The notes under the pieces: generated by a model | What the model was told of the DNA's origin: nothing | Database searches by the model: none | Seen by the model: the letters and a program-made list of their open reading frames with translations, nothing else | Assembly (NCBI GenBank): GCA_002490835.1 | Contig: DKUU01000001.1 | Location: 36,751-100,750 of the forward strand | Reading direction: 5' to 3' | Length of the DNA stretch: 64,000 bases | Origin: Lachnospiraceae bacterium UBA7196 | GTDB taxonomy: Bacteria > Bacillota > Clostridia > Lachnospirales > Lachnospiraceae | Shown here: positions 1 through 9,014 of the stretch, piece after piece | How the letters are laid out: each line of letters starts with the position of its first letter | Position numbering within the stretch: position 1 is the first letter of the stretch | Translations under genes and position numbers: made by a program

Positions 1-471
1 ACGGAAATGTTCAATTCCGGTTTCCGTCCGGCAGTCAACGCGGGTCTTTCCGTGTCCCGTGTGGGCGGCGCGGCGCAGATCAAGGCGATGAAGAAGATCG
101 CGGCTCCTATCCGTACCGAGCTTGCGCAGTACCGTGAGCTGGCGGCATTCTCCCAGTTCGGCTCGGAACTTGACGCTGACACCAAGGAGAAGCTGGCGCA
201 GGGTGAGCGGATCAAGGAAGTCCTCAAGCAGCCGCAGTATAAGCCGATGCCGGTGCAGTATCAGGTCATCATCATCTACGTGGTGACAAATAAGTACCTG
301 CTCGACGTTCCGGTGGAGGATATCACCAGATTTGAGGCGGAGTTCTTTGAGTTCCTTGACACCAAATATCCGGAGGTGCCTGACGCGATCGCAAAGAATA
401 AGGAAATCGGCGACGAGACTGACGCGAAGCTGAAAAAGGCCATTGAAGAGTTCAAGGCGCAGTTTAAATAG
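1..471 (+). CDS. atpA: F-type ATP synthase alpha subunit, C-terminal part (5' end outside window)
   Basis: The frame is open from the first base and ends at a TAA at 469-471, leaving about 156 residues of the roughly 500 expected for AtpA. Visible are the motif FNSGFRPAVNAGLSVSRVGG, which in AtpA lies in the region that ends the nucleotide-binding domain, and then the helical C-terminal domain. The gene is followed 11 bases later by atpG and then by atpD and atpC, the usual order of the F1 genes. The alpha subunit forms the alpha3-beta3 head of F1 at the inner membrane face and carries non-catalytic nucleotide sites. Only identity and the 3' end can be judged here; regulation and start lie outside the window. 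Confidence 0.97.
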   Translation, partial: TEMFNSGFRPAVNAGLSVSRVGGAAQIKAMKKIAAPIRTELAQYRELAAFSQFGSELDADTKEKLAQGERIKEVLKQPQYKPMPVQYQVIIIYVVTNKYLLDVPVEDITRFEAEFFEFLDTKYPEVPDAIAKNKEIGDETDAKLKKAIEEFKAQFK

Positions 472-482
472 GAGGGGTTGCT

Positions 483-1346
483 ATGGCCTCAATGAGAGAC
501 ATTAAAAGGCGTAAAGGCAGTATTCAGAGTACCCAGCAGATCACCAAGGCTATGAAGCTCGTTTCCACCGTGAAACTGCAGAGGGCAAAACAGCGCGCGG
601 AACAGTCAAAGGCATATTTTAACTGCATGTATGAGACGGTGACTTCCATGCTGGCAAAGACCGGCGGTTTGAACCATCCTTACCTGAAAGCAGGGGATTC
701 CGAGAAGAAGGCGGTGATCGTGATCACTTCCAACAGAGGGCTTGCGGGCGGTTATAATTCCAATGTGGTGAAGCTGATCACCAAGGGAAGCCTGAAGAAG
801 GAAGAGTTAAAGATCTACGCGATCGGCAAGAAGGGAAGAGATTCCCTGAAACGTTACGGCTATGAGATCGTGGAGGAAGATTCCGCGATTATCGAAGAGC
901 CTTCTTATGTGGACGCGATGGCGCTGAGCAAGAGACTGCTCGACGCGTTTGCGGCGGGGCAGATCGGTGAGATTTATCTGGCTTACACCGGCTTTAAAAA
1001 TACGGTGGTGCATGAGCCGACCCTTTTAAAGCTTCTTCCCGTGGAACCCGTGGAGACAGAAGAAAGTACGCAGGAGACAGGCAGCAAGGCGATGATGAAC
1101 TTCGAGCCTAAGGATGACGAGGCGCTCGACATGATCATTCCGAAATACATCACAAGCCTGATCTACGGCGGTCTGGTAGAGGCTGTTGCGAGCGAGAACG
1201 GCGCCAGAATGCAGGCGATGGATTCCGCAACGAGCAATGCTGAGGAAATGATCGACCATTTATCGCTCATGTACAACAGAGCGCGTCAGGGATCGATCAC
1301 GCAGGAGTTAACAGAGATTATCGCTGGTGCGAATGCGATCAGCTAA
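483..1346 (+). CDS. atpG: F-type ATP synthase gamma subunit
   Basis: The 287-residue protein has the family's usual length and both terminal helices of the rotor shaft. The N terminus carries the typical RDIKRRKGSIQSTQQITKAM segment (residues 5-24), and the C terminus carries EEMIDHLSLMYNRARQGSIT, the highly conserved part that contacts the alpha3-beta3 head. An AGGAGG-like site (taggagggg) precedes the ATG by about 7 bases, which fixes the start. It sits between atpA and atpD and is surely co-transcribed. The subunit couples proton or sodium flow through Fo to catalysis in F1. Nothing unusual was noticed. Confidence 0.97.
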   Translation: MASMRDIKRRKGSIQSTQQITKAMKLVSTVKLQRAKQRAEQSKAYFNCMYETVTSMLAKTGGLNHPYLKAGDSEKKAVIVITSNRGLAGGYNSNVVKLITKGSLKKEELKIYAIGKKGRDSLKRYGYEIVEEDSAIIEEPSYVDAMALSKRLLDAFAAGQIGEIYLAYTGFKNTVVHEPTLLKLLPVEPVETEESTQETGSKAMMNFEPKDDEALDMIIPKYITSLIYGGLVEAVASENGARMQAMDSATSNAEEMIDHLSLMYNRARQGSITQELTEIIAGANAIS

Positions 1347-1374
1347 AATTAAATACGATTGAAAGGAAAAAGAG

Positions 1375-2778
1375 ATGGCAGAAGGAAAAACAAGTGAAAA
1401 TCTTGGAAAGATCACTCAGATCATCGGCGCCGTGCTGGATATCAAATTCTCGACAGGCAATCTGCCGGAGATCAACGATGCGATCCGGATTCCGCTCAAA
1501 ACGGGCGGCGACCTGACTGTAGAGGTGGCGCAGCATCTGGGTGACGATACCGTAAGATGTATCTCCATGGGACCGACTGACGGACTTGTGAGAGGTATGG
1601 AAGCGGTTGCAACAGGCGCTCCCATCACGGTTCCTGTCGGAGAAAATACGCTGGGACGTATCTTTAACGTTCTGGGAGAGCCGATCGACAATAAGCCCGC
1701 ACCCACGGATGTAGGGCATGAGCCGATCCACAGAGCGGCGCCCACGTTTGAGGAGCAGTCCACGGCGACGGAGCTTTTGGAGACGGGTATCAAGGTGGTA
1801 GACCTGCTTTGTCCTTATCAGAAGGGTGGTAAGATCGGATTGTTCGGCGGTGCCGGCGTTGGCAAGACGGTGCTGATTCAGGAGCTGATCCGTAATATCG
1901 CGACGGAGCACAGCGGCTATTCCGTATTTACGGGCGTAGGCGAGCGTACCAGAGAGGGTAACGACCTCTATCACGAGATGGAGGAATCAGGCGTTATCGA
2001 TAAGACGACGATGGTGTTCGGACAGATGAACGAGCCGCCCGGGGCGAGAATGAGAGTAGGGTTGACCGGACTTACCATGGCGGAGTATTTCCGTGACAAG
2101 GGCGGTAAGGATGTGCTTCTCTTCATCGACAATATCTTCCGTTTTACACAGGCGGGTTCCGAGGTGTCGGCGCTTCTTGGCCGTATGCCTTCCGCCGTGG
2201 GTTATCAGCCCACGCTGCAGACGGAAATGGGTACGCTGCAGGAGCGTATCACTTCCACAAAGAGCGGTTCCATCACTTCCGTACAGGCAGTTTATGTGCC
2301 TGCGGACGACTTGACGGACCCTGCTCCGGCAACGACATTCGCCCATCTGGACGCGACTACGACGCTTTCCCGTTCCATCGTGGAGCTGGGTATCTATCCG
2401 GCGGTGGATCCTCTGGAGTCCTCCTCCAGAATCCTTGATCCCAGAATCGTCGGCGAGGAGCATTATCAGGTGGCCAGAGGCGTGCAGGAGGTTCTGCAGA
2501 AGTATAAAGAGCTGCAGGATATCATCGCCATTCTCGGTATGGATGAGCTTTCCGAGGAAGATAAGCTGGTGGTTGCCCGCGCGAGAAGGATTCAGAGATT
2601 CCTGTCCCAGCCTTTCCATGTGGCGGAACAGTTTACCGGAACGAACGGAAAGTATGTGCCGATCTCCGAGACAATCCGCGGCTTTAAGGAGATTCTTGAG
2701 GGTAAGCACGACGATATACCGGAAAGCTATTTCCTGAATGCGGGAAGTATCGACGACGTCTTGGCAAAGGTTAAATAG
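1375..2778 (+). CDS. atpD: F-type ATP synthase beta subunit
   Basis: This 467-residue protein is the catalytic F1 subunit. The P-loop GGAGVGKT lies near residues 158-165, and the family signature PAVDPLESSSRIL is present in the second half, as is the catalytic glutamate in the GERTREGNDLY segment. The start ATG follows gaaaggaaaaagag, with the gene 28 bases after atpG. The order atpG-atpD-atpC is standard. Long open frames on the opposite strand inside this gene are codon-bias shadows. Product and start are secure; whether the enzyme uses protons or sodium cannot be told because the c subunit is not in the window. Confidence 0.98.
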   Translation: MAEGKTSENLGKITQIIGAVLDIKFSTGNLPEINDAIRIPLKTGGDLTVEVAQHLGDDTVRCISMGPTDGLVRGMEAVATGAPITVPVGENTLGRIFNVLGEPIDNKPAPTDVGHEPIHRAAPTFEEQSTATELLETGIKVVDLLCPYQKGGKIGLFGGAGVGKTVLIQELIRNIATEHSGYSVFTGVGERTREGNDLYHEMEESGVIDKTTMVFGQMNEPPGARMRVGLTGLTMAEYFRDKGGKDVLLFIDNIFRFTQAGSEVSALLGRMPSAVGYQPTLQTEMGTLQERITSTKSGSITSVQAVYVPADDLTDPAPATTFAHLDATTTLSRSIVELGIYPAVDPLESSSRILDPRIVGEEHYQVARGVQEVLQKYKELQDIIAILGMDELSEEDKLVVARARRIQRFLSQPFHVAEQFTGTNGKYVPISETIRGFKEILEGKHDDIPESYFLNAGSIDDVLAKVK

Positions 2779-2790
2779 TGAGGGACGCAT

Positions 2791-3192
2791 ATGGCTGAAA
2801 ACTTTAAGTTAAAGATCATAACGCCAGACAGAGTCTTCTATGAGGACGAGGTGTCTATGGTGGAGTTCAATACGGTCGAGGGCGAGGTCGGCATCTACAG
2901 GGAGCATATCCCGATGACGATGATCGTCGCGCCGGGAATCCTCACGATCACCAAGGGGGACGAAGTGAAAGAAGCCGCTCTTCATGCGGGCTTCACGGAG
3001 GTGCTGCCCGATCAGGTCACGGTGCTAGCCGAGATCATCGAGTGGCCCGGAGAGATCGACCTCCACCGCGCGGAAGACGCGAAAGCCCGTGCCGAGGAAC
3101 GGATCCGGGAAAATGCGCCGGGAACGGATCTGCGCCGCGCCGAAATGTCCTTAAAGAGGGCGGTAGCGAGGATAGAGACGGTAAAGAAATGA
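2791..3192 (+). CDS. atpC: F-type ATP synthase epsilon subunit
   Basis: A 133-residue protein of normal epsilon length. It has the N-terminal beta-sandwich (KIITPDRVFYEDEVSMVEF, then the conserved TVEGEVGIYREH region) and the C-terminal helical hairpin rich in arginine and alanine (AEERIRENAP, RAEMSLKRA). The start ATG lies 12 bases after the atpD stop, preceded by gtgaggg. It is the last gene of the operon, and a strong hairpin terminator follows at 3261-3295. The subunit links gamma to the Fo ring and can inhibit ATP hydrolysis. Nothing atypical. Confidence 0.96.
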   Translation: MAENFKLKIITPDRVFYEDEVSMVEFNTVEGEVGIYREHIPMTMIVAPGILTITKGDEVKEAALHAGFTEVLPDQVTVLAEIIEWPGEIDLHRAEDAKARAEERIRENAPGTDLRRAEMSLKRAVARIETVKK

Positions 3193-3260
3193 TCAGAAGG
3201 TATAAAAACATATCGTATTGCAAGTAACAGTATTATCAAGTAAATGAAATGCGTTTCAAT

Positions 3261-3295
3261 CGGGGGGACGGGAGTAAGAGCCGTTCCCCCGTTTT
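3261..3295 (+). terminator. Rho-independent terminator of the atp operon
   Basis: An 11-bp stem is formed by CGGGGGGACGG (3261-3271) and CCGTTCCCCCG (3281-3291), with one G-T pair. It has a 9-base loop and is followed by GTTTT. It lies 70 bases past atpC and before the chemoreceptor gene. Confidence 0.85.
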
Positions 3296-3328
3296 GGGAA
3301 GGAAGGGGGAGGCCCGGGGCCGGAACAG

Positions 3329-5299
3329 ATGAAAAAAATACAGACAAAGATTGTTATAATGGTTGTGCTGGCAACAGTCTGCGTTTCCTTGATCGCGGGA
3401 TGGATCGGCACGTTGGTAACGCGTTATTCCACCACATCGGCACTTGAGAAAAATCTTCTCGAGACGGCGGAGCTTGCCGCGCTGGCGGCGGAAAATATGA
3501 TCTCCACGTATACGCTGGTGGTTGCAGAAATGGCATCAAACCCAATTTTTACAGACAAAACTGCTTCACCCGCGGAGAAACAGGAATTGATCCAGACGAG
3601 GGCAGAAGCTTATTATATGCGCTTTGGAGGGTTAGCCGACACGAACGGTTACGATGAGGTACACGATGTGAATGTTTCCTCCGAGGCATTTTTTCAGGAG
3701 GCAGTTTCAGGAAATGCTTACATGTCGGAACCTTACATAGAAGGGAATGATATGTTCCTGATGATTTCCGCGCCTGTTCGCGAGGGCGATCAGGTGATAG
3801 GCGTGCTCTATTTTCAGTGCGACACTTATATTTTGAACTCCATTATTGAAGGCTTACAGATCGGCGATGAGGGAGAGGCCTATATTCTGGATAAGAACGG
3901 TACTACGATCGCCTATGTGGATCAGGAAGCCGTCATCAGTCAGGAGAACGTCATGCGGGAAGCTGCAAAAAATCCGGAAGACGAAGGATTACAGACGGTG
4001 GCAGATATTGAAAGCAGGATGGTTGCCGGAGAAATTGGCGTGGAGCGCTTCTATTATGCAGCGGATGATTCCAACAATATCCAGAGCTATGCGCCGATTG
4101 CGGGTACGGATGGCTGGTCTATTGCCGTGACCATAGATGAGGATGAATTTATGCGTCCTGCCGATTACGGAAATCTTTTCCAGATCATTATCTGCGTGAC
4201 ATCCTGTATTTTAGTGATTCTGATTTCCTTAAAAGTCAGCCACTCCATTGCTTCGCCTGTCGTCAAGTGTGCAAGACGGCTGCAGGCGCTTGCGCAGGGA
4301 GATTTAAAGAGTGAAGTCGTGCAGGTCAAGGGCAGGGATGAGACGAGGATACTGGCGGATTCCAGCGCACAGCTGGTAAAAGACTTTGGTACGATCGTAA
4401 ATGAGATACAGGAAGTCCTCGCCGCGATAGCGGACGGAGATTTAAGCAGGGAAGTTTCCGAACAGCGGTATCCCGGTGATTTTGCTGTTTTGTGGGACTC
4501 CCTGCATGTGATCAGCGAGAAATTAAACGGCACTATGGCAGGTATTATATCTGCCTCGGATCAGGTTTCGACAGGGGCGGATCAGGTTGCTTCCACCGCG
4601 GAGACATTGTCTCAGGGAGCAATGGAGCAGACAGATTCCGTGGAGGAGCTTTCGGGGACGATCACTAATATGAGCGCGGAGGCGAAAGAGATTGCGCAAT
4701 TGACCATTCAGGTCAAAGATGTGGTCAACGAAGCCGGCCAAAAGCTTCAGGAGAGCGGTGAGTACATTGACAGTCTGAATCAGGCGATGAATGAGATTAC
4801 GGAGTCTTCCGGTGAGATCAGCCGCATCATAGATACGATTGAAAACATAGCTTTCCAGACCAATATTTTGGCGCTTAACGCCGCAGTGGAAGCGGCCCGT
4901 GCGGGAACGAGCGGCAAGGGCTTTGCCGTGGTGGCGGAAGAAGTGAGGAATCTGGCCATCAAGTCAGATCAGGCGGCAAAAGCGACAAAGGATCTGATTG
5001 AACGATCCACAAGGGCGGTCGGAGACGGCAGTCAGGTCGTGGGGAGAGTGACCGATTCTGTGACCACGGTAGTGGAGCTTGCCGGTCAGGTAGAGGAGCA
5101 GATGGAAATGGTCGCAAAAGCGGTGGAAGATCAGACGGATGCAATCGGTCAGGTCGCTTCCGGAATCGGACAAATATCCGGCGTGGTACAGACCAACTCT
5201 GCGACGGCACAGGAAAGCGCAGCCACAAGTCAGGAACTGTCCGGACAGGCCGATATGCTCAAACGTCTTGTGGGGAGCTTCCGGCTGAAACGCCTGTAG
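3329..5299 (+). CDS. Methyl-accepting chemotaxis protein with extracellular Cache-type sensor
   Basis: This 656-residue receptor has an N-terminal membrane helix (about residues 7-29), a roughly 250-residue extracellular region, a second membrane helix near residues 288-305, a HAMP-like linker and a long cytoplasmic signalling domain. The sensor region has the pattern of a double-Cache domain (MISAPVREGDQVIGVLYF, then GEAYILDKNGTTIAY). The hairpin tip is conserved: ENIAFQTNILALNAAVEAAR followed by GKGFAVVAEEVRNLA. Such receptors control CheA and hence flagellar rotation. The ligand is unknown; double-Cache receptors often bind amino acids or organic acids. The start ATG has only a weak ribosome site (ggaac). 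It follows the atp terminator, so it probably has its own promoter. No SigD-type promoter was found. Confidence 0.93.
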   Translation: MKKIQTKIVIMVVLATVCVSLIAGWIGTLVTRYSTTSALEKNLLETAELAALAAENMISTYTLVVAEMASNPIFTDKTASPAEKQELIQTRAEAYYMRFGGLADTNGYDEVHDVNVSSEAFFQEAVSGNAYMSEPYIEGNDMFLMISAPVREGDQVIGVLYFQCDTYILNSIIEGLQIGDEGEAYILDKNGTTIAYVDQEAVISQENVMREAAKNPEDEGLQTVADIESRMVAGEIGVERFYYAADDSNNIQSYAPIAGTDGWSIAVTIDEDEFMRPADYGNLFQIIICVTSCILVILISLKVSHSIASPVVKCARRLQALAQGDLKSEVVQVKGRDETRILADSSAQLVKDFGTIVNEIQEVLAAIADGDLSREVSEQRYPGDFAVLWDSLHVISEKLNGTMAGIISASDQVSTGADQVASTAETLSQGAMEQTDSVEELSGTITNMSAEAKEIAQLTIQVKDVVNEAGQKLQESGEYIDSLNQAMNEITESSGEISRIIDTIENIAFQTNILALNAAVEAARAGTSGKGFAVVAEEVRNLAIKSDQAAKATKDLIERSTRAVGDGSQVVGRVTDSVTTVVELAGQVEEQMEMVAKAVEDQTDAIGQVASGIGQISGVVQTNSATAQESAATSQELSGQADMLKRLVGSFRLKRL

Positions 5300-5469
5300 A
5301 TCAGCAGAAAACAAGTATAAAAACCGGATGCCGTTCACATTCCGGGATGCCTGCCATATGATAAAAGAAAGCGATTGATTATCATGGTGAATGTATGAGA
5401 CAATCAAGAATCTTACCGTTTTATATGACCTACCCCATGCCCCTCTTTTATCAGGAGGAGGACACGGTG

Positions 5470-5775
5470 ATGCGGGATCTGGAATATCTGCAGGAAATGT
5501 ATCCGGCGGAAGCAAAGAAATATCGTAAGGTGATTGTGGACGTTCTGGACCGGTTAGACTATGAAGGCAGCATGATTTATGACGAATATCCGGACAGGTG
5601 GCAGATCTATCGCCTGACGAAGATCATTGTTGACAGGATAAAGGACAAAATGGCGGCAGAAACGACAGGAAATGCGGAATGTCCGGCGGGGATCGAAGAG
5701 CTTGTACAGGTGCTGCTGTGCGAAGAGATTTATCGGAGAAGGCACGGTAATCGGAACGGGGTTTTGAAATTCTGA
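5470..5775 (+). CDS. Small conserved protein of unknown function (101 aa)
   Basis: An open frame runs from 5395, but a strong site (tcaggaggaggacacgg) directly precedes the ATG at 5470, so I take MRDLEYLQEMYPAEAKKYRK as the N terminus. The protein is acidic to neutral, helical in appearance, with no membrane segment or signal peptide. It contains YDEYPDRWQIYRL and a C-terminal EEIYRRR segment. I recognise no named domain, though proteins of this look are common in Lachnospiraceae. It sits 22 bases before the 846-residue membrane-anchored protein, and the two may be co-transcribed. A weak TTGAAA/TATACT pair with a short spacer overlaps its 3' end, which could give the next gene its own start. 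Confidence 0.8.
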   Translation: MRDLEYLQEMYPAEAKKYRKVIVDVLDRLDYEGSMIYDEYPDRWQIYRLTKIIVDRIKDKMAAETTGNAECPAGIEELVQVLLCEEIYRRRHGNRNGVLKF

Positions 5776-5797
5776 TTATTGTGTTATACTGGGATTT

Positions 5798-8338
5798 ATG
5801 AAAAGAGCGATTATAAAAGGGGTTCTGCTCGGCGTGGTCTTTGCTGTCGCGCTGATGATCCTGAGTACCGTGATGAATCAGGGGAATACGGATATGACGA
5901 CCGAGATGGGGGAGGCAACCTACCCGGTGCTGTCCATGTCGCTTGGGACGCACAGGGTGGGGTGTCTGCATGGTTATGCCCAGCCGATGGACTGTGCCTA
6001 TCTGCGGGACAATCTGTATCCTGTGAGCGAAAACCGCAGGATCAACATGCGCATGGAGACTTATGGGAGCAAGATCGGGGAGATTGCCTTTGAGGTGAGG
6101 AGTCTGGACGGCGAGAGACTGGTGGAAAGTACGCCGGTGACGGACTACGAGGAAAAGGACGATGTGATCGATTTTGAGATCATCTTAAAGGATCTGATCG
6201 AGAATAACACGGAGTATATGCTGGTCTTTCTGGTCACACCGAAGGAGAGTGTGCCTATCCGTTACTATTCCCGTATCATCTTAAGCGATTCTTTGCATAT
6301 CCTTGAAAAACTGGATTATGTAACGGATTTTCACGAGCGTACTTTTGACAGGGAGGCGGCTGCGGAGCTGACAAAATATTTGGAATCCAATGCCGAAGGC
6401 GACAATACGACGTTTCACAAAGTGACGATCCATTCCAGTTTTAATCAGGTGACGTGGGGAGATCTGGGGGTGAAGGAGGCGTCGAAGCCGGTCGTGACCA
6501 TCAAGGAGCTGACGGAGCAGACAGGCTCCTTTACGGTAGAATATCTGGCATCTGTTAGAGACGGGAAAAAAATTGAATATTATCGTGTAAACGAATACTA
6601 CAGGGTCCGCTATACACCGGATCGCATGTACCTTCTGGATTTTGAAAGGACGATGGAGCAGGTATTTGACGAGGAGGCGGAGGTTTACGTCAACGATAAG
6701 ATCGTATTGGGAATCACAGGAGATCAGGTGACTCTCAGGGAGAGCGACGGCGGCAACGTATTTGCTTTCACGGTGGCGGATAAACTCTACAGCTATAATG
6801 TGACGGACAACAGGCTGGCGCGACTCTTTAGTTTCTATGGCAATACAGAGGGACTGGCGGATGCAAGGAGTTCCTATAACAGGCATGACGTACGCGTGCT
6901 GTCGGTAGACGAGACGGGAAATATCTTGTTTTTAGTCTACGGCTATATGAACAGAGGACGGCATGAAGGCGGCGTGGGCGTGGTCATTTACGCTTACAAC
7001 AGCGTGACGAATACAGTGGAGGAGATGGCATACATCCCCTATAACAGATCCTATGAACTGTTAAAGACGGATATTGACAAGCTTTCCTACATGAGCAGGA
7101 TGGGTATCTACTATTTTATGCTCAACGGCAGCGTCTATGCGGTGGATGTGCGCTCCGTCTCCGTGCAGACCCTTGTGACGGGGCTTAAAGAGGGAAGTTA
7201 TCATGTGTCGGAGTCCAATAAAATGCTGGTATGGCAGGAGGGAGACGATGTCTATGCAGCTAAGGATCTGATCTTAATGAATCTGAACACCCAGACCCAG
7301 ACGCGGATTCCTGCGGGAAGCGGCGAATATATCTCGGTAGTGGGCTTTATGGATGAGGATCTGATCTATGGTCTGGCCAGAAAACGCGATGTCAGGGAGA
7401 ACAGGACAGGTATCACCACCTTTCCTATGTACTGCCTGAAGATTCAGAGCGACGACGGCAGCGTCCTGAAAACATATCGCAAGGAGGGCGTCTATGTGGT
7501 GGACAGTGAGATCACTGAGAATCAGCTTACGCTCTCAAGGGTGGTCTACGATGAGGAGAATGACAGTTATACGCCGACGGCGGATGACCAGATCATGAAT
7601 ACGGAGGCGGTAAAAACCGGCAGCAATTCCCTGCATTCTGTGGTTACGGAAACCTACGAGACCATTTATCAGATTGCAGTGAAGGATGAGATAGACAGTA
7701 AAACACTGGTGCACCTGACCCCCAAGGAAGTTCTTTTCGAGGGCAGCCGCTCTGTGAGGGAACTGGAGACGGGCGCCGTGGAAAAAAGATTTTATGTGTA
7801 CGGCAAGGATGGCATAGAAGGTATCTATGTCAATCCCGGTAAGGCGGTGGAACTGGCCTACCGTAAGGCCGGTGTGGTGGTAGATGACGATGGCGATTAT
7901 GTCTGGAGGCGCGAGACCAGAAGCGTCAGGAATCAGATCATGGCCATCACGGAAGACGAAGCGACAGAAACAAAGAGTTCCCTCGCCGTTTGTCTGGACA
8001 CGATCTTAAAATTTGAAGGTATTTCCAGAAATACGCAGCTGCAGCTAAATCGGGGAGATACGGTTTTTGACATTTTGGAGAAGGATCTGCCAAACGATAC
8101 GATTCTTGATCTTTCCGGCTGCAGTCTGGATGCCGTCTTGTATTATGTGAATAAGGATATCCCGGTGCTGGCTACGCTTGCAGACGGGAATGCGGTGCTG
8201 ATCACGGGATTTAATGAGCTGAATATCGTGGTCATGGACCCGGTGGCGGGGACGCTGGAAAAGAGGGGCATGAACGATTCTACGGAGTGGCTTTTGGAGA
8301 ACGGCAATCAGTTTATCGCCTATATCAGGAAAGAATAG
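5798..8338 (+). CDS. Membrane-anchored extracytoplasmic protein with beta-rich body and degenerate peptidase C39-like C terminus
   Basis: The 846-residue protein begins with a basic start and one hydrophobic helix (residues 6-25, GVLLGVVFAVALMILSTVM), so most of it should lie outside the membrane. Residues from about 40 to 620 look beta-rich, with repeated short blocks ending in Y/F/V residues, as in a propeller or stacked sandwiches. The last 140 residues resemble a papain-like C39 fold: an SLAVCLDTILKFEG helix with a candidate Cys, then DIPVLATLADGNAVLITGF and VVMDP. The usual catalytic His position in that motif appears as Asn (GNAVLITGF), so an inactive or binding-only domain is likely. 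Function is unknown. The gene ends in a hairpin shared with convergent queT. Confidence 0.8.
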   Translation: MKRAIIKGVLLGVVFAVALMILSTVMNQGNTDMTTEMGEATYPVLSMSLGTHRVGCLHGYAQPMDCAYLRDNLYPVSENRRINMRMETYGSKIGEIAFEVRSLDGERLVESTPVTDYEEKDDVIDFEIILKDLIENNTEYMLVFLVTPKESVPIRYYSRIILSDSLHILEKLDYVTDFHERTFDREAAAELTKYLESNAEGDNTTFHKVTIHSSFNQVTWGDLGVKEASKPVVTIKELTEQTGSFTVEYLASVRDGKKIEYYRVNEYYRVRYTPDRMYLLDFERTMEQVFDEEAEVYVNDKIVLGITGDQVTLRESDGGNVFAFTVADKLYSYNVTDNRLARLFSFYGNTEGLADARSSYNRHDVRVLSVDETGNILFLVYGYMNRGRHEGGVGVVIYAYNSVTNTVEEMAYIPYNRSYELLKTDIDKLSYMSRMGIYYFMLNGSVYAVDVRSVSVQTLVTGLKEGSYHVSESNKMLVWQEGDDVYAAKDLILMNLNTQTQTRIPAGSGEYISVVGFMDEDLIYGLARKRDVRENRTGITTFPMYCLKIQSDDGSVLKTYRKEGVYVVDSEITENQLTLSRVVYDEENDSYTPTADDQIMNTEAVKTGSNSLHSVVTETYETIYQIAVKDEIDSKTLVHLTPKEVLFEGSRSVRELETGAVEKRFYVYGKDGIEGIYVNPGKAVELAYRKAGVVVDDDGDYVWRRETRSVRNQIMAITEDEATETKSSLAVCLDTILKFEGISRNTQLQLNRGDTVFDILEKDLPNDTILDLSGCSLDAVLYYVNKDIPVLATLADGNAVLITGFNELNIVVMDPVAGTLEKRGMNDSTEWLLENGNQFIAYIRKE

Positions 8339-8344
8339 AACACA

Positions 8345-8377
8345 AGGGCGTACCTAAAAGATACGCCCCTTATATTT
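8345..8377. terminator. Hairpin between convergent genes, probable terminator
   Basis: A stem is formed by AGGGCGTAC (8345-8353) and GTATCTTTTAGGTACGCCCT as read on the opposite strand (to about 8371), with one extra C. It is followed on the plus strand by TATATTTTT. It terminates the 846-residue gene and overlaps the last codons of queT. Confidence 0.7.
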
Positions 8378-8893
8378 TTCCAAAACATGCAGCAATATCA
8401 TCCCCAAGATTCCGCAGGAGATCACTTCCCCCGCGCCCACGGTCATGGCATAAAAGGTGAAGTATTGGGGAAGAGTGCCGCCGTTTCCATGCAGTCCGTA
8501 ACCGTAGATCAGGATCAACGGCACGATGATCATATTGGCGAGGATCGGACAAATGGGCGCGCACCACTTCCGTCTGCGCAGGGCGTAGGTGCCGAGCGCG
8601 CCCAGCAGCGTAGCCAGAGAACCAAAAATAATATCAGGCAAAGCGCAGCCCGTGAGTATATTGCTTAAAAGGCAGCCGATAAACAGCCCCGGTATGGCGG
8701 CCGGCGTAAAATAGGGCAAAACGGTGAGCGCTTCCGAGAAGCGGACCTGAATAGCGGAGTTGGCCAGACCGAAAGCATTTGCAATGTAGGTCAATACGAT
8801 ATAGAGGGAAGCGATCATGGCTGCCTGCGCCAGAATGAGCGTACGTGAATACGCGGGTTTCAAAGAAACCGTGTTTGTTTGATGTGTGTTCAT
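8354..8893 (-). CDS. queT: QueT family queuosine-precursor transporter
   Basis: This 179-residue membrane protein has about five hydrophobic helices and the QueT family's conserved N-terminal helix followed by NSAIQVRFSEALTVLPYFTP. QueT proteins are substrate-binding components of energy-coupling-factor transporters that take up a queuine or preQ1-type precursor for tRNA modification. The ATG is preceded by aaaggagac. The leader contains a preQ1-I-type riboswitch whose 3' end runs into the ribosome binding site, supporting both substrate and regulation. No ECF ATPases are nearby, so it presumably shares a housekeeping module elsewhere. Confidence 0.92.
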   Translation of the reverse strand: MNTHQTNTVSLKPAYSRTLILAQAAMIASLYIVLTYIANAFGLANSAIQVRFSEALTVLPYFTPAAIPGLFIGCLLSNILTGCALPDIIFGSLATLLGALGTYALRRRKWCAPICPILANMIIVPLILIYGYGLHGNGGTLPQYFTFYAMTVGAGEVISCGILGMILLHVLEKYKGRIF

Positions 8894-8901
8894 GAAATTG
8901 T

Positions 8902-8946
8902 CTCCTTTAGTTTTGTTTTACGTCAGGAAGGTCTCGAACTGACGTG
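8902..8946 (-). promoter_or_regulatory. preQ1-I-type riboswitch in the queT leader
   Basis: On the minus strand the leader holds a stem ACGTCAG / CTGACGT enclosing the loop TTCGAGACCTTC, followed by an A-rich tail AAAACAAAACTAAAGGAG. This order (short stem, UUCG..ACC.UCC loop, A-rich tail ending in ACUAA) matches the small preQ1-I class, in which the tail folds back as a pseudoknot. The ribosome binding site GGAG is part of the tail, so control of translation start is likely. Identification is by motif recall plus the downstream queT; no covariance search was possible. Confidence 0.85.
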
Positions 8947-8978
8947 AATCAAGGGATTATCCAACTCCCCAAAGAATT

Positions 8979-9006
8979 ATTATACAAAGAATTGAGTAAA
9001 AGTCAA
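8979..9006 (-). promoter_or_regulatory. Sigma-A-type promoter of queT
   Basis: Read on the minus strand: TTGACT (9006-9001), a 16-bp spacer, then TATAAT (8984-8979). This puts the transcription start about 25 bases before the riboswitch stem. Confidence 0.75.
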
Positions 9007-9014
9007 GTTTGCAG

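Noticed and set aside
1987..2790. A 267-codon minus-strand frame within atpD
   Set aside because: atpD is unmistakable in the opposite direction; the frame has no family signature.
3193..3328. Flagellar (SigD-type) promoter before the first chemoreceptor
   Set aside because: TAAA at 3241 is followed at the right distance by TCGGGGGG, not the GCCGATAT-type element.
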